From Gymnothorax reevesii (taxonomy: Eukaryota > Chordata > Actinopteri > Anguilliformes > Muraenidae): a stretch of DNA of 64,000 nucleotides. Location: positions 19,166,667 to 19,230,666 of the forward strand of contig CM056587.1 of NCBI GenBank assembly GCA_029721435.1, read 5' to 3'. Shown one piece after another: positions 11,406 to 21,018 of the stretch. A program made the position numbers and the translations under genes. The number at the start of each line of letters is the position of its first letter. Position 1 is the first letter of the stretch. The notes beneath the pieces are model-generated. The model did no database searches. It saw only the letters and a list, made by a program, of their open reading frames with translations, and was not told the DNA's origin.

Positions 11406-12150
11406 CAGTGGCTCCAATCACTATTTGTACACTACTGTACTTCATGGAGCCGGTTACGGATGGCCTGGGCACAAACATGGCTTCCAGTTGCTTCCTCCAC
11501 TTTGGTGGCAAGACTGGAGGCCGAGGACTGTCTCTCCCTCTGTACCAGCAGGGAGATGTACCAGTCAGTGCGCTGGCTGGTCTTCCTGGGACGTCCTTTC
11601 CTGGCTGCATTGGCTATGCGTTCAGACTGTTTGTACTTCTTGATGATGTACTGCACGGTCGTGTGGCGTAACTGTAGCAGAGTTCCAATTTTTCTGGTGC
11701 TTTGGCCTTCTTTATGTAGCTGAATGATTTGCTCCTGCATTCGACGGGTTATCTCGCCTGTCTTAGCCATATATCACAGGAATACATTATGGGCATAGTC
11801 AGGCCATTTACATAAGCCAGTCTGTGTACAGAGGGAGTGTCCAGTATGGTCATGCTTGACCAAATCAGACCAAGTGAGTCAACCATGTCCTGTATACATC
11901 TTGAGTCAATTTTAGGTGAGTATTATAAGTTTTGTGACTCACTAATGGAACTGTACAGATGCTCCTTGGGTCAGATAATCACCTTTCTGACCAAATATGC
12001 CATTTTGACATTAAATATTTGTTTAAAACATATTGATTATCAAATATTTTAATCACTTTTACACACAATAGCAAGCATTTAGCCGAATATACAAAAGCTG
12101 TTATGTAGTCAAATTTTCAATTAGTGTACAAATACTTATTGGAGCCACTG
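11406..12150 (-). mobile_element. Internally deleted Tc1 element (family C)
   Basis: Ends are CAGTGGCTCCAAT and ATTGGAGCCACTG, perfect inverted repeats, each followed by TA (11404-11405, 12151-12152). At 745 bp it is about half a full Tc1. It keeps only the N-terminal transposase region, so it is a non-autonomous derivative. Confidence 0.85.
11432..11770 (-). pseudogene. Tc1 transposase, N-terminal fragment (family C)
   Basis: Starts MAKTGEITRRMQEQIIQLHKEG and continues through a helix-turn-helix region (STRKIGTLLQLRHTTVQYIIKKYKQ), a GRPRKTS hook and part of the second DNA-binding subdomain (ASSLATKVEEATG...IRNRLHE). It stops before the first catalytic aspartate. It differs clearly from families A and B. 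It could encode a DNA-binding fragment if expressed, but with no DDE domain it is inactive. Confidence 0.8.
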
Positions 12151-12152
12151 TA

Positions 12153-12190
<38 letters not shown>
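12151..12190. repeat. (TG)n(TA)n microsatellite
   Basis: Alternating TG then TA dinucleotides immediately follow the TA target site of the Tc1 at 11406-12150. Confidence 0.9.
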
Positions 12191-12193
<3 letters not shown>

Positions 12194-12495
12194 TTTTATT
12201 TATTTATTTTTTTTATGTCATCATTTAGCTTAGTCGAAAAATTATGAAATGATGAAAATAATGAAAATGAACAAGAAAAGCACATAATTGAAAAAAATTA
12301 TTTTGTTAACGCTCTGAATTCGCTCTTTTATTTTGATTGGAATGAAAACCAGGAAACTCAGGGAGGCCCCAGCCAGGACTGAGTTTGGGAACGATTGCTC
12401 CTGTCAGCAGTGTGCCATAGATGACTGAAAAGTAATGGAGCGTAGATTGTCTCTTGGATTAATTATAATTAAGTTGTTAATTGCTTCATCAACAG

Positions 12496-12738
12496 GTCGT
12501 GTTTCCAAACCAAGCATTGAAAAGCAGTGCAATGAGTCAGTTTGCATGCTGTCTTGTAAAACTACGCCCACCGTCGAAGATCACTATTCTTGGATGAAGG
12601 ATGGAGAGGACCTTGGGAATCGCGATAGCGACTTGAAACTTGTGAAGAGTGATAAAGTGCTTGGTAAAGCTTACATGTGTAATTACAGCAACCCATTGAG
12701 CTACGCTCTGAGTGACGACATTGTTCCAATTCCATTTG
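12496..12738 (+). CDS. CD48/SLAM-family-like receptor, D2 Ig exon, copy 1
   Basis: A 243-bp exon, phase 1-1, with acceptor TCATCAACAG and donor GTAAGT at 12739. It encodes an IgC2-like domain: VSKPSIEKQCNESVCMLSC, YSWMKDGED, then AYMCNYSNPLSYAL. Four cysteines fit the extra-disulphide pattern of CD2-family D2 domains, though the usual last cysteine after VPIP is absent. NES and NYS are potential N-glycosylation sites. The domain would be extracellular, next to the membrane. It differs from copy 2 by a handful of residues (TVEDHYS against TFNDHYT). Which of the three copies enters mature mRNA cannot be told from DNA. Confidence 0.8.
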
Positions 12739-12842
12739 GTAAGTAGATGAGTAGTGTGACATTTACCCAAACATTTTACCGTTAGAGAGTCATGCTGCAC
12801 TGTAACACAAGTATGCAGCTTGAAACATGGCAGAGTGAAGTG

Positions 12843-13080
12843 GGTTGTTGTTGGTGTGATATTCCTGTATTGAAAGACATGTGTTGTGATCCACTGGTTC
12901 CTTAACTCGGTCCTGCGGCATGTCTGTGTCTGCTAGTTTTTGTTGCAACCACAGTTGCAGTCCCAGTTCATTAGCCAGCTGATCTTTTATCTTAATGACA
13001 TGCTGCTGATGTCCAGCAACCTATTTAGGATCATTTTAGTTAACTTTGGTCAATCATTGGATAAAAAGCCACTGGGTTTT
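12843..13080. repeat. Intronic repeat R, copy 2
   Basis: Follows D2 copy 1. It contains the GTTGTTGGTGTGATATTCC...CTGCTGAT segment plus its continuation to GGATAAAAAGCCACTGGG. It serves as the uninterrupted reference for the D1-intron copy (3395-3555 plus 6180-6250) and for the insertion site at 14003. Confidence 0.7.
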
Positions 13081-13419
13081 TTATGTCATCATTTAGTTTA
13101 GTAGGCACAAAATGAACATAAGAGTTTTACTTCCATATTGTAATGTTGCAGTTTCTTCCATAATGTGCCTTAACAGGGCAAATGTTCCTTTTGAACAAGA
13201 AGAGCACATAATTGGAAAAAATTATTTTGTTAACGCTCTGAATTCGCTCTTTTATTTTGATTGGAATAAAAACGAGGAAACTCAGGGAGGCCCCAGCGCG
13301 GACTGAGTTGGAGAACGATTGCTCCTGTCAGCAGTGTTCTATAGATGACTGAAGAGTAAGGGAGCATGCATAGTCTCTTGGATTATCTATGATAAAGTTG
13401 TTCATTGCTTATTCAACAG

Positions 13420-13662
13420 TTCCTGTTTCCAAACCAAGCATTGAAAAGCAGTGCAATGAGTCAGTTTGCATGCTGTCTTGTAAAACTACGCCCACCTTCA
13501 ACGATCACTATACTTGGATGAAGGATGGAGAGGACATTGGGAATCGCGATAGCGAATTGAAAGTTGTGAAGAGTGATAAAGTGCTTGGTAAAGCTTACAA
13601 GTGTAATTACAGCAACCCATTGAGCTACGCTCTGAGTGACGACATTGTTCCAATTCCCATTG
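13420..13662 (+). CDS. CD48/SLAM-family-like receptor, D2 Ig exon, copy 2
   Basis: A 243-bp exon, phase 1-1, after TATTCAACAG and before GTAAGT at 13663. It encodes PVSKPSIEKQCNESVC, YTWMKDGEDIGN and AYKCNYSNPLSYAL. All cysteines and both N-glycosylation motifs of copy 1 are kept and no stop is present, so it is potentially functional. It lies about 0.7 kb downstream of copy 1. The symmetrical phase means it can be added to, or replace, copies 1 and 3 without breaking the frame. Confidence 0.8.
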
Positions 13663-13765
13663 GTAAGTAGATGAGTGGTGTGACATTTACCCAAACATTT
13701 TACCGTTAGAGAGTTATGCTGCACTGTAACACAAGTACACAGCCTAAAACATGGCAGAGTGAAGT

Positions 13766-14002
13766 GGGTTGTTGTTGGTGAGATATTCCTGTATTGAAAG
13801 GCACGTGTTGTGATCCACTGGTTCCTTAACTCGGTCCTGCGGCATGTCTGTGTCTGCTAGTTTTTGTTGCAACCACAGTTGCAGTCCCAGTTCATTAGCC
13901 AGCTGATCTTTTATCTTAATGACATGCTGCTGATGTCCAGCAGCCTATTTAGGATCATTTTAGTTAACTTTGGTCAGTCATTGGATAAAAAGCCACTGGG
14001 TT
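13766..14002. repeat. Intronic repeat R, copy 3
   Basis: Downstream of D2 copy 2, and nearly identical to 12843-13080. It is interrupted at about 14003 by the TCCGTC-family element. Confidence 0.7.
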
Positions 14003-15514
14003 TTAACCCCTCGACATGCAAATGACGGGGAGGATATAGTCATCAGTATGTCCGCCCCACCGTCTGTCCGTCCGTCCGTCTGTCCATAATCATTTCCTTG
14101 TCCGGAACATATCATCATAACTATGCATCTTAGGTTCACCAAACTTCACAGATATATTAACCAGTATGAGTAGATGTGCCTTTTACTATTTTGAGGTTTC
14201 TTAATTTCTTAATTTTTGCAGTTTCCATGGAAACGTGGAACTTACATTGACTTTGAAGGTGTCTACCTTGTCCGGAGCATATCTCATAAACCATATGGCC
14301 TAGGTTCACCAAACGTCACAGATATATTAACCACTATGAGTAGACATGCCTTTTGCTATTTTGAAGCTTCTACATTTTCTAATATTTGAGGTTTCCATGG
14401 AAACAGTGAACTTATATTGACTTTGAGGGTGGCTGTCTTGTCCGGAGCATGTCTCCTAAACCGTATGTCCTAGGTTCACCAAACGTCACAGATATATAAA
14501 CCACTATGAGTAGATGTGCCTTTTGCTATTTTGAAGCTTCTACATCATCTAATATTTGAGGTTTCATTGGACACGGTGAACTTAGATTGACTTTCAGGGT
14601 GGCTGTCTTGTCTGGAGCATATCTCCTAAACCGTATGTCCTAGGTTCACCAAACTTCATGGATATATTAACCACTATGAGTAGATGTGCCTTATGCTATG
14701 TTGAAGTTTTTTGTTTTTTTTTTATTTTTGAGATTTTCATGGAAACGTTGAACTTAGATTGACTTTGGAGGTGTCTACCTTGTCCGGAGCATATCTATTA
14801 AACCGTATGGTCTAGGTTCACCACACTTCACAGATATATTAACCAGTATGAGTAGATGTGCCTCTTGCTATTTTGAAGCTTCTAGATGATTTAATTTCTC
14901 AGGTTTCCATGGAAACATTGAACTGAGATTGACTTTGAGGGTGACTACCTTGTTCCTAGCATATCTCCAAAACTGTGTGTCCTAGGTTCACCTAACTTCA
15001 CAGATATATTACCCACTACGAGTAGATCTGCCTTTTCCTATTTTGGAGTTTATTGATTCATTTTTCTTTCTAGGTTTCTATGGAGACAGGGAACTTCGAT
15101 TGGCTTTGAGGGTGGCTGTCTTGCTTGGGGCATATCTCCCACACCATATGATCTAGGTTCATTATATTTCATTCACAGACACATTATCCACTATGTCGAG
15201 ATGTTTTCATGAATACAGAATCCGTTCACGTGACCACTAGTGATCATGACATCTCTTCTCAGACATGCAAACTCTGCATTCTACTATCTTCGACATAAAA
15301 GCTGAGTTACGATTTGTGGGGGTCGGGATTTGTTATCTCCAGATGACTCTTGTTTATGCTCTTTTTCTGAGGTTTTCCATGGAAGGATGATGCATATAGT
15401 GATCATGTCTGGACTAGATATTCATAGTGAGACATATTCTTCACAAATTACTGTTCTACGATTTTGCTGGGGGTCGGGGGGGGGGGGGGGGGGTATGCCA
15501 TCTCCTGATGGCTC
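14003..15514 (+). repeat. TCCGTC-family element with seven ~170-bp tandem units
   Basis: It starts AACCCCTCGACATGCAAATGACGGGGAGG and then GTCTGTCCGTCCGTCCGTCTGTCC. Units beginning TTGTCCGGAGCATATCTCC follow at about 14098, 14268, 14438, 14608, 14780, 14950 and 15121. Spacing is 170-172 bp, remarkably even. It ends GATGGCTCTTGTT after a G21 run (15474-15494). Comparison with the empty site near 13076-13084 shows it was inserted between D2 units 2 and 3. No coding capacity. Confidence 0.8.
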
Positions 15515-15727
15515 TTGTTCATGTCATCATTTAGTTTAGTAGGCACAAAATGAGCATAAGGGTTTTAGTTCCATATTGTAATGTTGCAATTTCTTCCATA
15601 ATGTGCCTTAACAGGGCAAATGTTCCTTGTGAACAAGAAGAGCACATAATTGGAAAAAATCAGTTTGTTAACGCTCTGAATTCGCTCGGATTATCTATAA
15701 TAAAGTTGTTATTTCTTTCATCAACAG

Positions 15728-15973
15728 TTCCTGTTTCCAAACCAAGCATTGAAAAGCAGTGCAATGAGTCAGTTTGCTATCTGTCTTGTAAAACTACGCC
15801 CACCTTTAACGATCACTATACTTGGATGAAGGATGGAGTGGACATTGGGAATCGCGATAGGGACTTGAAACTTGTGAAAAATCATAAAGTGCTTGATAAA
15901 GCTTACAAGTGTAATTACAGCAACCCATCGAGCTTTGCTCTGAGTGACCACATTGTTCCATTCCCCTCAGATG
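15728..15973 (+). CDS. CD48/SLAM-family-like receptor, D2 Ig exon, copy 3
   Basis: A 246-bp exon, phase 1-1, with acceptor TCATCAACAG and donor GTAAGT at 15974. It encodes the same domain (PVSKPSIEKQCNESVC, YTWMKDGVDIGN, AYKCNYSNPSSFAL) and ends PFPSDG, one codon longer than the others. It is the most diverged copy (DKAYK, NHKVL, SFALSDH) but keeps all four cysteines and is open. It is closest to the transmembrane exon. An upstream intron deletion removes about 110 bp compared with copies 1 and 2, though the acceptor tract is intact. Confidence 0.78.
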
Positions 15974-16136
15974 GTAAGTAGATGAGTGGTGTGACATTCA
16001 CCCAAACATTTTACTGTTAGAGAGTTATGCTGCACAGTAACACAAGTACACTGCCTGAAACAAGGCAGAGTGAAGTGGGTTGTGTATGTCTGTATCTATC
16101 AATGCATAAGAGAAAAAAAGACAGCAATCCGCACAC

Positions 16137-16280
16137 CAAAAGAAGCTCTCGTATGCACCTTCATTTGTGTTGCGTGACGTTTCGAGCTTGACGCTCTTCC
16201 TCAGACTGCAATGTGAGGAAGAGCGTCAAGCTCAAAACGTCACGCAACGCAAATAAAGGTGCATACGAGAGCTGCTTTTG
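16137..16280. repeat. Long hairpin, 67-bp arms
   Basis: Arms 16137-16203 and 16214-16280 are near-perfect inverted copies around a 10-base loop. Each arm carries TGAGGAAGAGCGTCAAGCTC followed by GAAACG (left arm, minus strand) or AAAACG (right arm), and the right arm has AATAAA. Similar TGANGAAG-stem-CGAAA motifs recur at 46642 and 57951. This looks like a mobile-element terminus in inverted repeat. Confidence 0.75.
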
Positions 16281-16471
16281 TTATTTTGTGATCCAACACC
16301 CTACCCAGTGGGCCTCGGGGATGTGCGTGTTCTATTTTTGATCTTACCTCTGCATTATTATTTTTTTGTGTGATCATTTGTATCATATCATTAAGCTGGT
16401 CACTTACAGTTAATGAAATGTGTGTTGAAAACACTGGTCATAAAAGCGTTGCTTGTTGTTTCTTTTGCTAG

Positions 16472-16567
16472 GAGGACCTAAGATTGGACCGATTGTCGGT
16501 GGAATACTTGCAATTGTAGCCCTCATAGCGATTGCTGTAATTATGACCAAATATGGAAAAGAACTGG
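16472..16567 (+). CDS. CD48/SLAM-family-like receptor, transmembrane exon
   Basis: A 96-bp exon, phase 1-1, with acceptor TTTTGCTAG and donor GTAAGT at 16568. It encodes GPKIGPIVGG, then the hydrophobic helix ILAIVALIAIAVIM, then TKYGKEL, with positive residues on the cytoplasmic side. This fits a type I single-pass membrane anchor directly after the Ig domains. A short stalk and single helix are typical of CD2-family receptors. Mammalian CD48 and one CD58 form are GPI-linked instead, so this locus resembles the transmembrane members. Confidence 0.78.
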
Positions 16568-17776
16568 GTAAGTGTTTGCCGTCCTGAAAGTGCAAACATG
16601 CAGTGAAGAGAAGGTGTACGACCCAAATTCCAAAAAAAGTTGGCACATCGTGGAAAATGTAAGTAAAATCAAAAAGGGCCAATTTGGAAATTCCATTCAC
16701 CCTCTGCTGTAAAAAAAAAAAAAAAACATCAAATAATGTGTAAACGTTCAGTTAACATTTGAATTTCAAATTGTTAATGTGCAGTCTAATGACTGCAAAA
16801 GAGTCCATAACAGTGGACAGTTAACCACTGTGTACCTTCAGTGCCGTTTATTTTGCTTGACACATTCTCAATCAAGAACAGCACTGCTGGCAGGCCAGTC
16901 TTGCACTAGCAGTCTCCGCTTATGCAGCCTTGCACTTGTAATCCATGCAGAATGTGGTTTGGCATTGTCTCTCTAGAACACATGACGCTGAGATGGCAGA
17001 GTATGTTACTCCAAAATGCGTACATATCTTTCTGCATTACTGATGCCCTTGCAAATGTGCAAGTTACTCACGTCATATGCTCTGATACGCCCCCTTCTAA
17101 TGAAAGGACAGTTTTATGACCTGATGTTGATAAATGCTTGGGCTGTCCTTTTCATCTTTCCTCCTCAAAAAATATTTTTCTATCAACCTTAAAACCAGTA
17201 ACGAACCGTGAGGTTTGGGTCGAGGTAGGCAGTGGCAGACCGAAACGTAAAAACGAATTGATATTTTATGTATAGAGTCAGCGGTAAAAACACAGGCAAA
17301 ATCAAACATAATTACTCCAAAAACTGTTGAATGCTGTAAATAATAACATTGCTAATCTGGATTAATGAGATCATTAATTGCATTTGCGGGGATTAACAGA
17401 TTTAAAGGGACTTAAAAGACACCGGACAGGCACAAAGTTGAGTTTTTCTTTAGATTTTGACTTTTAGTTTATTTTGAAACTCTTAAGAGTGAAATCAAAC
17501 CTGTGTTTGAGTTGTGATCAATGTATTATTTAACTTGTCACACTAGGAGTGCAAAGGAGAGAGGTTTTAAACCAATTAAATGTGAAATGTTTGAAGTTTA
17601 TTCACTAGACGTTTTCAAGTGAATTTGATTTATTTTATTCATTCAGAATTAATACTTTGTTTTCAAATAATCTTGAAGTTTAAATATTTTTTTATTTCGC
17701 TTTTATGTCTGAAAAAAAGTTGACGGCTCTAGCGAGAAAGGTGGAGAAAGCGCGAAACAATATAAAGGCTTGCTTG

Positions 17777-17937
17777 CTCTTCAGCGAATGAAGGTAATTT
17801 CGGCGACAAGTACGTACACCTGTTTTTGCAGCACGGCCACTCAACTCGCTGTAAAAAATAGACAGCTGTCCGATTGGAAAATATAAATGGACGAAACCAC
17901 ATACTAGTCACCAAAATTACCTTCATTCGCTGAAGAG
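17777..17937. repeat. Inverted repeat, ~36-bp arms
   Basis: Arm CTCTTCAGCGAATGAAGG (17777) pairs with CCTTCATTCGCTGAAGAG (ending 17937), extending through about 36 bp each side with few mismatches around a ~90-bp centre. It is probably a small foldback element nested in the hAT element. Confidence 0.7.
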
Positions 17938-18232
17938 TTCTGAAATGCTGTCGCCCAGTGACGGTGCATAGATCTCATTATAATTTAATTATTTTTCTGT
18001 GCTGAATGTAGCCCATTATTTTGTCGCTTTTAGATCGCATGGGGGAGAGAAGCCGTGTCTTCAATTGCCACTTGATTATTCTTGAATTGGAAAACGTGTT
18101 AATAAAGGAAACCCATCTAGAATTAGCCGGGACTAATTCTTTTCCATAAAGGGAGGGATATTAGCCCCGGAATTTTCAGGTCTAACGACGCGCCTGGTCC
18201 TGACCTGTTCTCAGACATTTTCATGATTAAAA

Positions 18233-18501
18233 GAAGGTTCACTCCAAGAGCTCTCCACACTTCACACGTGTTGCTTGTTCACCCCGATTAGGTGAGATGA
18301 CAATCATTCATCTGGACGCGTATTGGCTTAATTTAAATCAACGTTATTCAAAATTACTTTTGGCACTGAGTGAAAAAAAGTGGCACTTGGCAGTGAAATA
18401 GGCTATAAAAAGCATGCGGCTCAAGCTATTTGCTCTGGTATGCAATTTTGAATAATGTTGATTTAAATTCCGCAAATATGGGTCCAGATGAATGAGGATC
18501 T
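18233..18501. repeat. Nested MITE-like sequences
   Basis: 18293-18501 has inverted ends around GATGAATGATTG / CATTCATCTGGAC with inner TTTAAATCAACGTTATTCAAAATT arms. Its left neighbour 18233-18310 matches, in inverted orientation, the palindrome arm at 37623-37683 (AGAGC-CTCCACAC, TGCTTGTTC). Both are non-coding. Confidence 0.5.
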
Positions 18502-19991
18502 CAAACAAAAAAGATAACATCACTAACGCTAGTTAGCTTGTTCAATCAAATTTCAAATTTAAGCCTTAAATTTGATCGACGTAGGTGTAAATCAATCAGT
18601 GTATATAGCCCCAGCTAGGATTGCGTTATCGTAAAAAAAAAAAAAAAAACAACAATTCATAGCTTGCTCACTAAATAGTCCCTAGATGGGCAGATGCCTG
18701 ATAAGGATGCATTTGCACAATTCATCTGGTATGAACACCACTAACACTAAACAAACGTTTGCGATGTCATGCTATATGTAGATATAGATATGCAACTTGG
18801 CTAACATTACATGGGCACGAGAGCTAGCTGGCCAACACCCTTTGTAAGCAACGCAAGTTTATTGTGTCGACTAAGTTTATCTAGTTAGCTAAATTAAAGA
18901 TAAAGTTAGCCATCACAGCCGTCTACAGGGACTCGATTACTTAACACGCCAGCTAGACGAGGCTAGTTATTGCTATATTTTCGACATCTCGAACAGTGTC
19001 ATGTAAAATTACGCATTCATTTTTATTATTGTTTTTCGATCACTTGAAATCTTTTCGGAAGACCCCTTAGTTCGGCGGAAAATAGCAGGAATTTCTCCAT
19101 TACAGTCCATGGGAAATTGAGAACTGCGGTGCACTTGACCCCATATTGGTTGGCAGTGGCATAATGGCAGTGGCCTCTGCAGTATACATTCATTGGTGTG
19201 AATTCACAAAGACACTGAACGTCCAGATTGAATGACTAGCGTGTGACACTTACGCATAAAGGCAGCGTTGCGTCCTGCCTTTTTGCGTACATAATAATGC
19301 ATGTGAAAAAAACACTGCGCGTGCGCGAAAACAACCTCTTTGTTAACATGACATTCAAAGGCACCTCAGAGCTGTGCCTGCCCTGCAAAGATGAGACTGA
19401 TTTCAAAGCTTCTGCCTGGCCGAAAGATTGCGCTGTAGTGTCATTATAACTGAATGACTTAAGGCAACAGCATAAAGACAAACTATATATCAAATAGCTT
19501 CGAAATTAGATTAGATATTAAAATTATCAATAATTGTTAACAACTTTTTTTTTGATGGTAGCCTGGGGTAGGCAGTACCTACCCTGCCTACCCTGACGGC
19601 TCATCCCTGCTTAAAACACGGTCCCACTGTGCTACCTTCCATCTTACTTAACACTAAACCCAGAGAAGTCAGTAGCGCTTTTGGACTGTGTTGATGTATG
19701 GCTTTGGCTTGCACAATAAGTCTTTAACTTGCGCATTCTTTGTTCTCAAAAAGCAATTAAATCCATGTTTGAATATTGCGCAATGTGGTGATGCACTTTT
19801 TTCAATGTAGTAGACGGTGAATGGATTTTTGTAATCAATCTTTTTTGATTTTATTTGCATTTTTCACGATGTGTAAACTTCTTCAGAATTGGGTTATATT
19901 ATTGGTCTTGATGATGTAACTGGAAGTGGTCTGAAAGTGAAATTTCCTACTGTGGAGGGACTGCAGACATTTTTTCTTCTCTTGCAGACTT

Positions 19992-20848
19992 TTACACTCC
20001 ATCTGCAGTGGGTAGGTTAAGTCCTTCTACCCACTGCACGCTTTCATACGATTTCAGAATAATTGACACTAGGTCACATGATCACAACCATCCAATCAGC
20101 GCACTAATTTTGCCTTAAAATTCAGAATCTATGACATCTTTTGTCATTGGCTCCGGGCGACCCACGTGAGGGGGTGCCTGGCCCTGACGTGGTATGTTGC
20201 GCTTCCAGCCAATGTGATTCTGTTTGAAGTCCCTTAGCTGTGAGAGACAAAATGTTCGGGAGACAAAATGTTGCTCTGCACAGCGATACCAAAAAAAACC
20301 GACTCGCACGCAAGTGTTTTTGAAAATGTAATTTTAAAGTACGCGAAAATGAATGGGAGTCTGAGCGACTTTTACTTCCGGGTGTATAGGCTCGCAGAAC
20401 AGATGCTTCACTTGAGCGTGCCCTATCAGTAATCTAGTGTTCTATATATATCTATGGCCAGAACTCGTCCAAGTCTGTGTCCACCCATGTCAAAACCTGT
20501 CGCAAATGACCGTTTGCCGGCGATGTCACACATCGTCTTCCACGTGCGAACGTATTTCCTAATCTTATATCGCACTGACACACCACGCAGAGGCATGAAA
20601 GCCCTTCGGCACAACGGTATATCCTTTTTTTGGGAGTATTTTCTGCCATGATCATCGCGGATTGTTTACCGTTTACATGTTGCTTCCGCTATTCCGTCTG
20701 CTGCTGGCGACGCATTTGTAAGCTCGGCGCTGATTGGTCCTCAGTCGTCGTCGACTTGCGGTTGCCACCTGGTGGCGATTATTATAAAAGAGTACGAAAG
20801 TGTGCAGTGGGTAGAAGGACTTAACCTACCCACTGTAGATGGAGTGTA
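19992..20848. mobile_element. 857-bp non-autonomous DNA transposon with 8-bp TSD
   Basis: Flanked by GCAGACTT direct repeats (19984-19991, 20849-20856). Terminal inverted repeats of about 55 bp start TTACACTCCATCTGCAG on the left and TACACTCCATCTACAG on the right (inward). They include a subterminal palindrome, CAGTGGGTAG...CTACCCACTG. The paralogous copy has one site, GGAGACTT at 22331-22338, and no insert. There is no transposase frame. The 8-bp duplication fits hAT or P-like mechanisms; the family is undecided. Confidence 0.8.
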
Positions 20849-20985
20849 GCAGACTTTGTGCATTCCATATTTTTAGCACGCAAAGTCGAAAAAGTTTTTT
20901 AATAGGACTTTTTGGGGAGCCTAAATTTTATGATACGTTTGATTTGAATTTTATCTTGTAATTACTTGTGATCATTTTTTTGCAG

Positions 20986-21018
20986 GACTGCAGGAGATTT
21001 GGCAGAGGATTTCAAAAG
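20986..21018 (+). CDS. Receptor cytoplasmic exon (33 bp), copy 1
   Basis: A short exon bounded by TTTTTTGCAG and a GTAATG donor at 21019, phase 1-1, encoding LQEIWQRISK between split glycine codons. It follows the transmembrane exon in phase and would form membrane-proximal cytoplasmic residues. A second identical exon lies at 22466-22498. The call rests on splice signals, phase and exact duplication. No known signalling motif is visible in 11 residues. Confidence 0.5.

Larger units (their letters stand above)
12213..16080 (+). repeat. Triplicated ~0.9-kb unit carrying the D2 Ig exon
   Basis: Three units start at TATGTCATCATTTAG (near 12215, 13082 and 15513). Each carries upstream intron, the D2 exon and downstream intron. 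Units 1 and 2 continue into repeat R. Unit 3 has lost about 110 bp upstream of the exon and is separated from unit 2 by an inserted 1.5-kb repeat element (14003-15514). Intron and exon similarity is high throughout, indicating recent segmental duplication rather than convergence. Confidence 0.85.
17196..19609. mobile_element. Non-autonomous hAT-type transposon, 2.41 kb
   Basis: Flanked by perfect 8-bp direct repeats CTTAAAAC (17188-17195, 19610-19617). The termini CAGTAACGAACCGTGAGG and, read inward, CAGGGATGAGCCGTCAGG form imperfect inverted repeats. The paralogous duplication has a single CTTAAAAC at 21957-21964 with no insert, which is an empty site. An 8-bp target duplication and CAG ends are hAT hallmarks. 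No hAT transposase frame was seen inside. It contains other palindromic elements, for example at 17777-17937 and 18293-18501. Confidence 0.82.
16619..19895 (-). mobile_element. Old Tc1/mariner element (family A-like), interrupted by a hAT element
   Basis: The left end CGACCCAAATTCCAAAAAAA (after TA 16617-16618) and the right end CTTCAGAATTGGGTTATA are inverted. Between them the minus strand shows degraded transposase echoes such as LHICKG-SNAERYV and RDNAKPHSAW near 16900-17090. A sister copy of the interior is at 21475-22247. Without the insertion at 17196-19609 this copy would be about 860 bp. Many stops and frame breaks make it clearly inactive. Confidence 0.65.

Noticed and set aside
14098..15290. 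CRISPR-like array
   Set aside because: The 170-bp units are contiguous with no short repeat/unique spacer pattern, and this is eukaryotic DNA.
16137..16280. Canonical hammerhead ribozyme
   Set aside because: The CTGANGA and GAAA blocks are separated by an extra A before stem II, and stem I/III partners with a NUH cleavage site were not found. Kept only as a motif finding.
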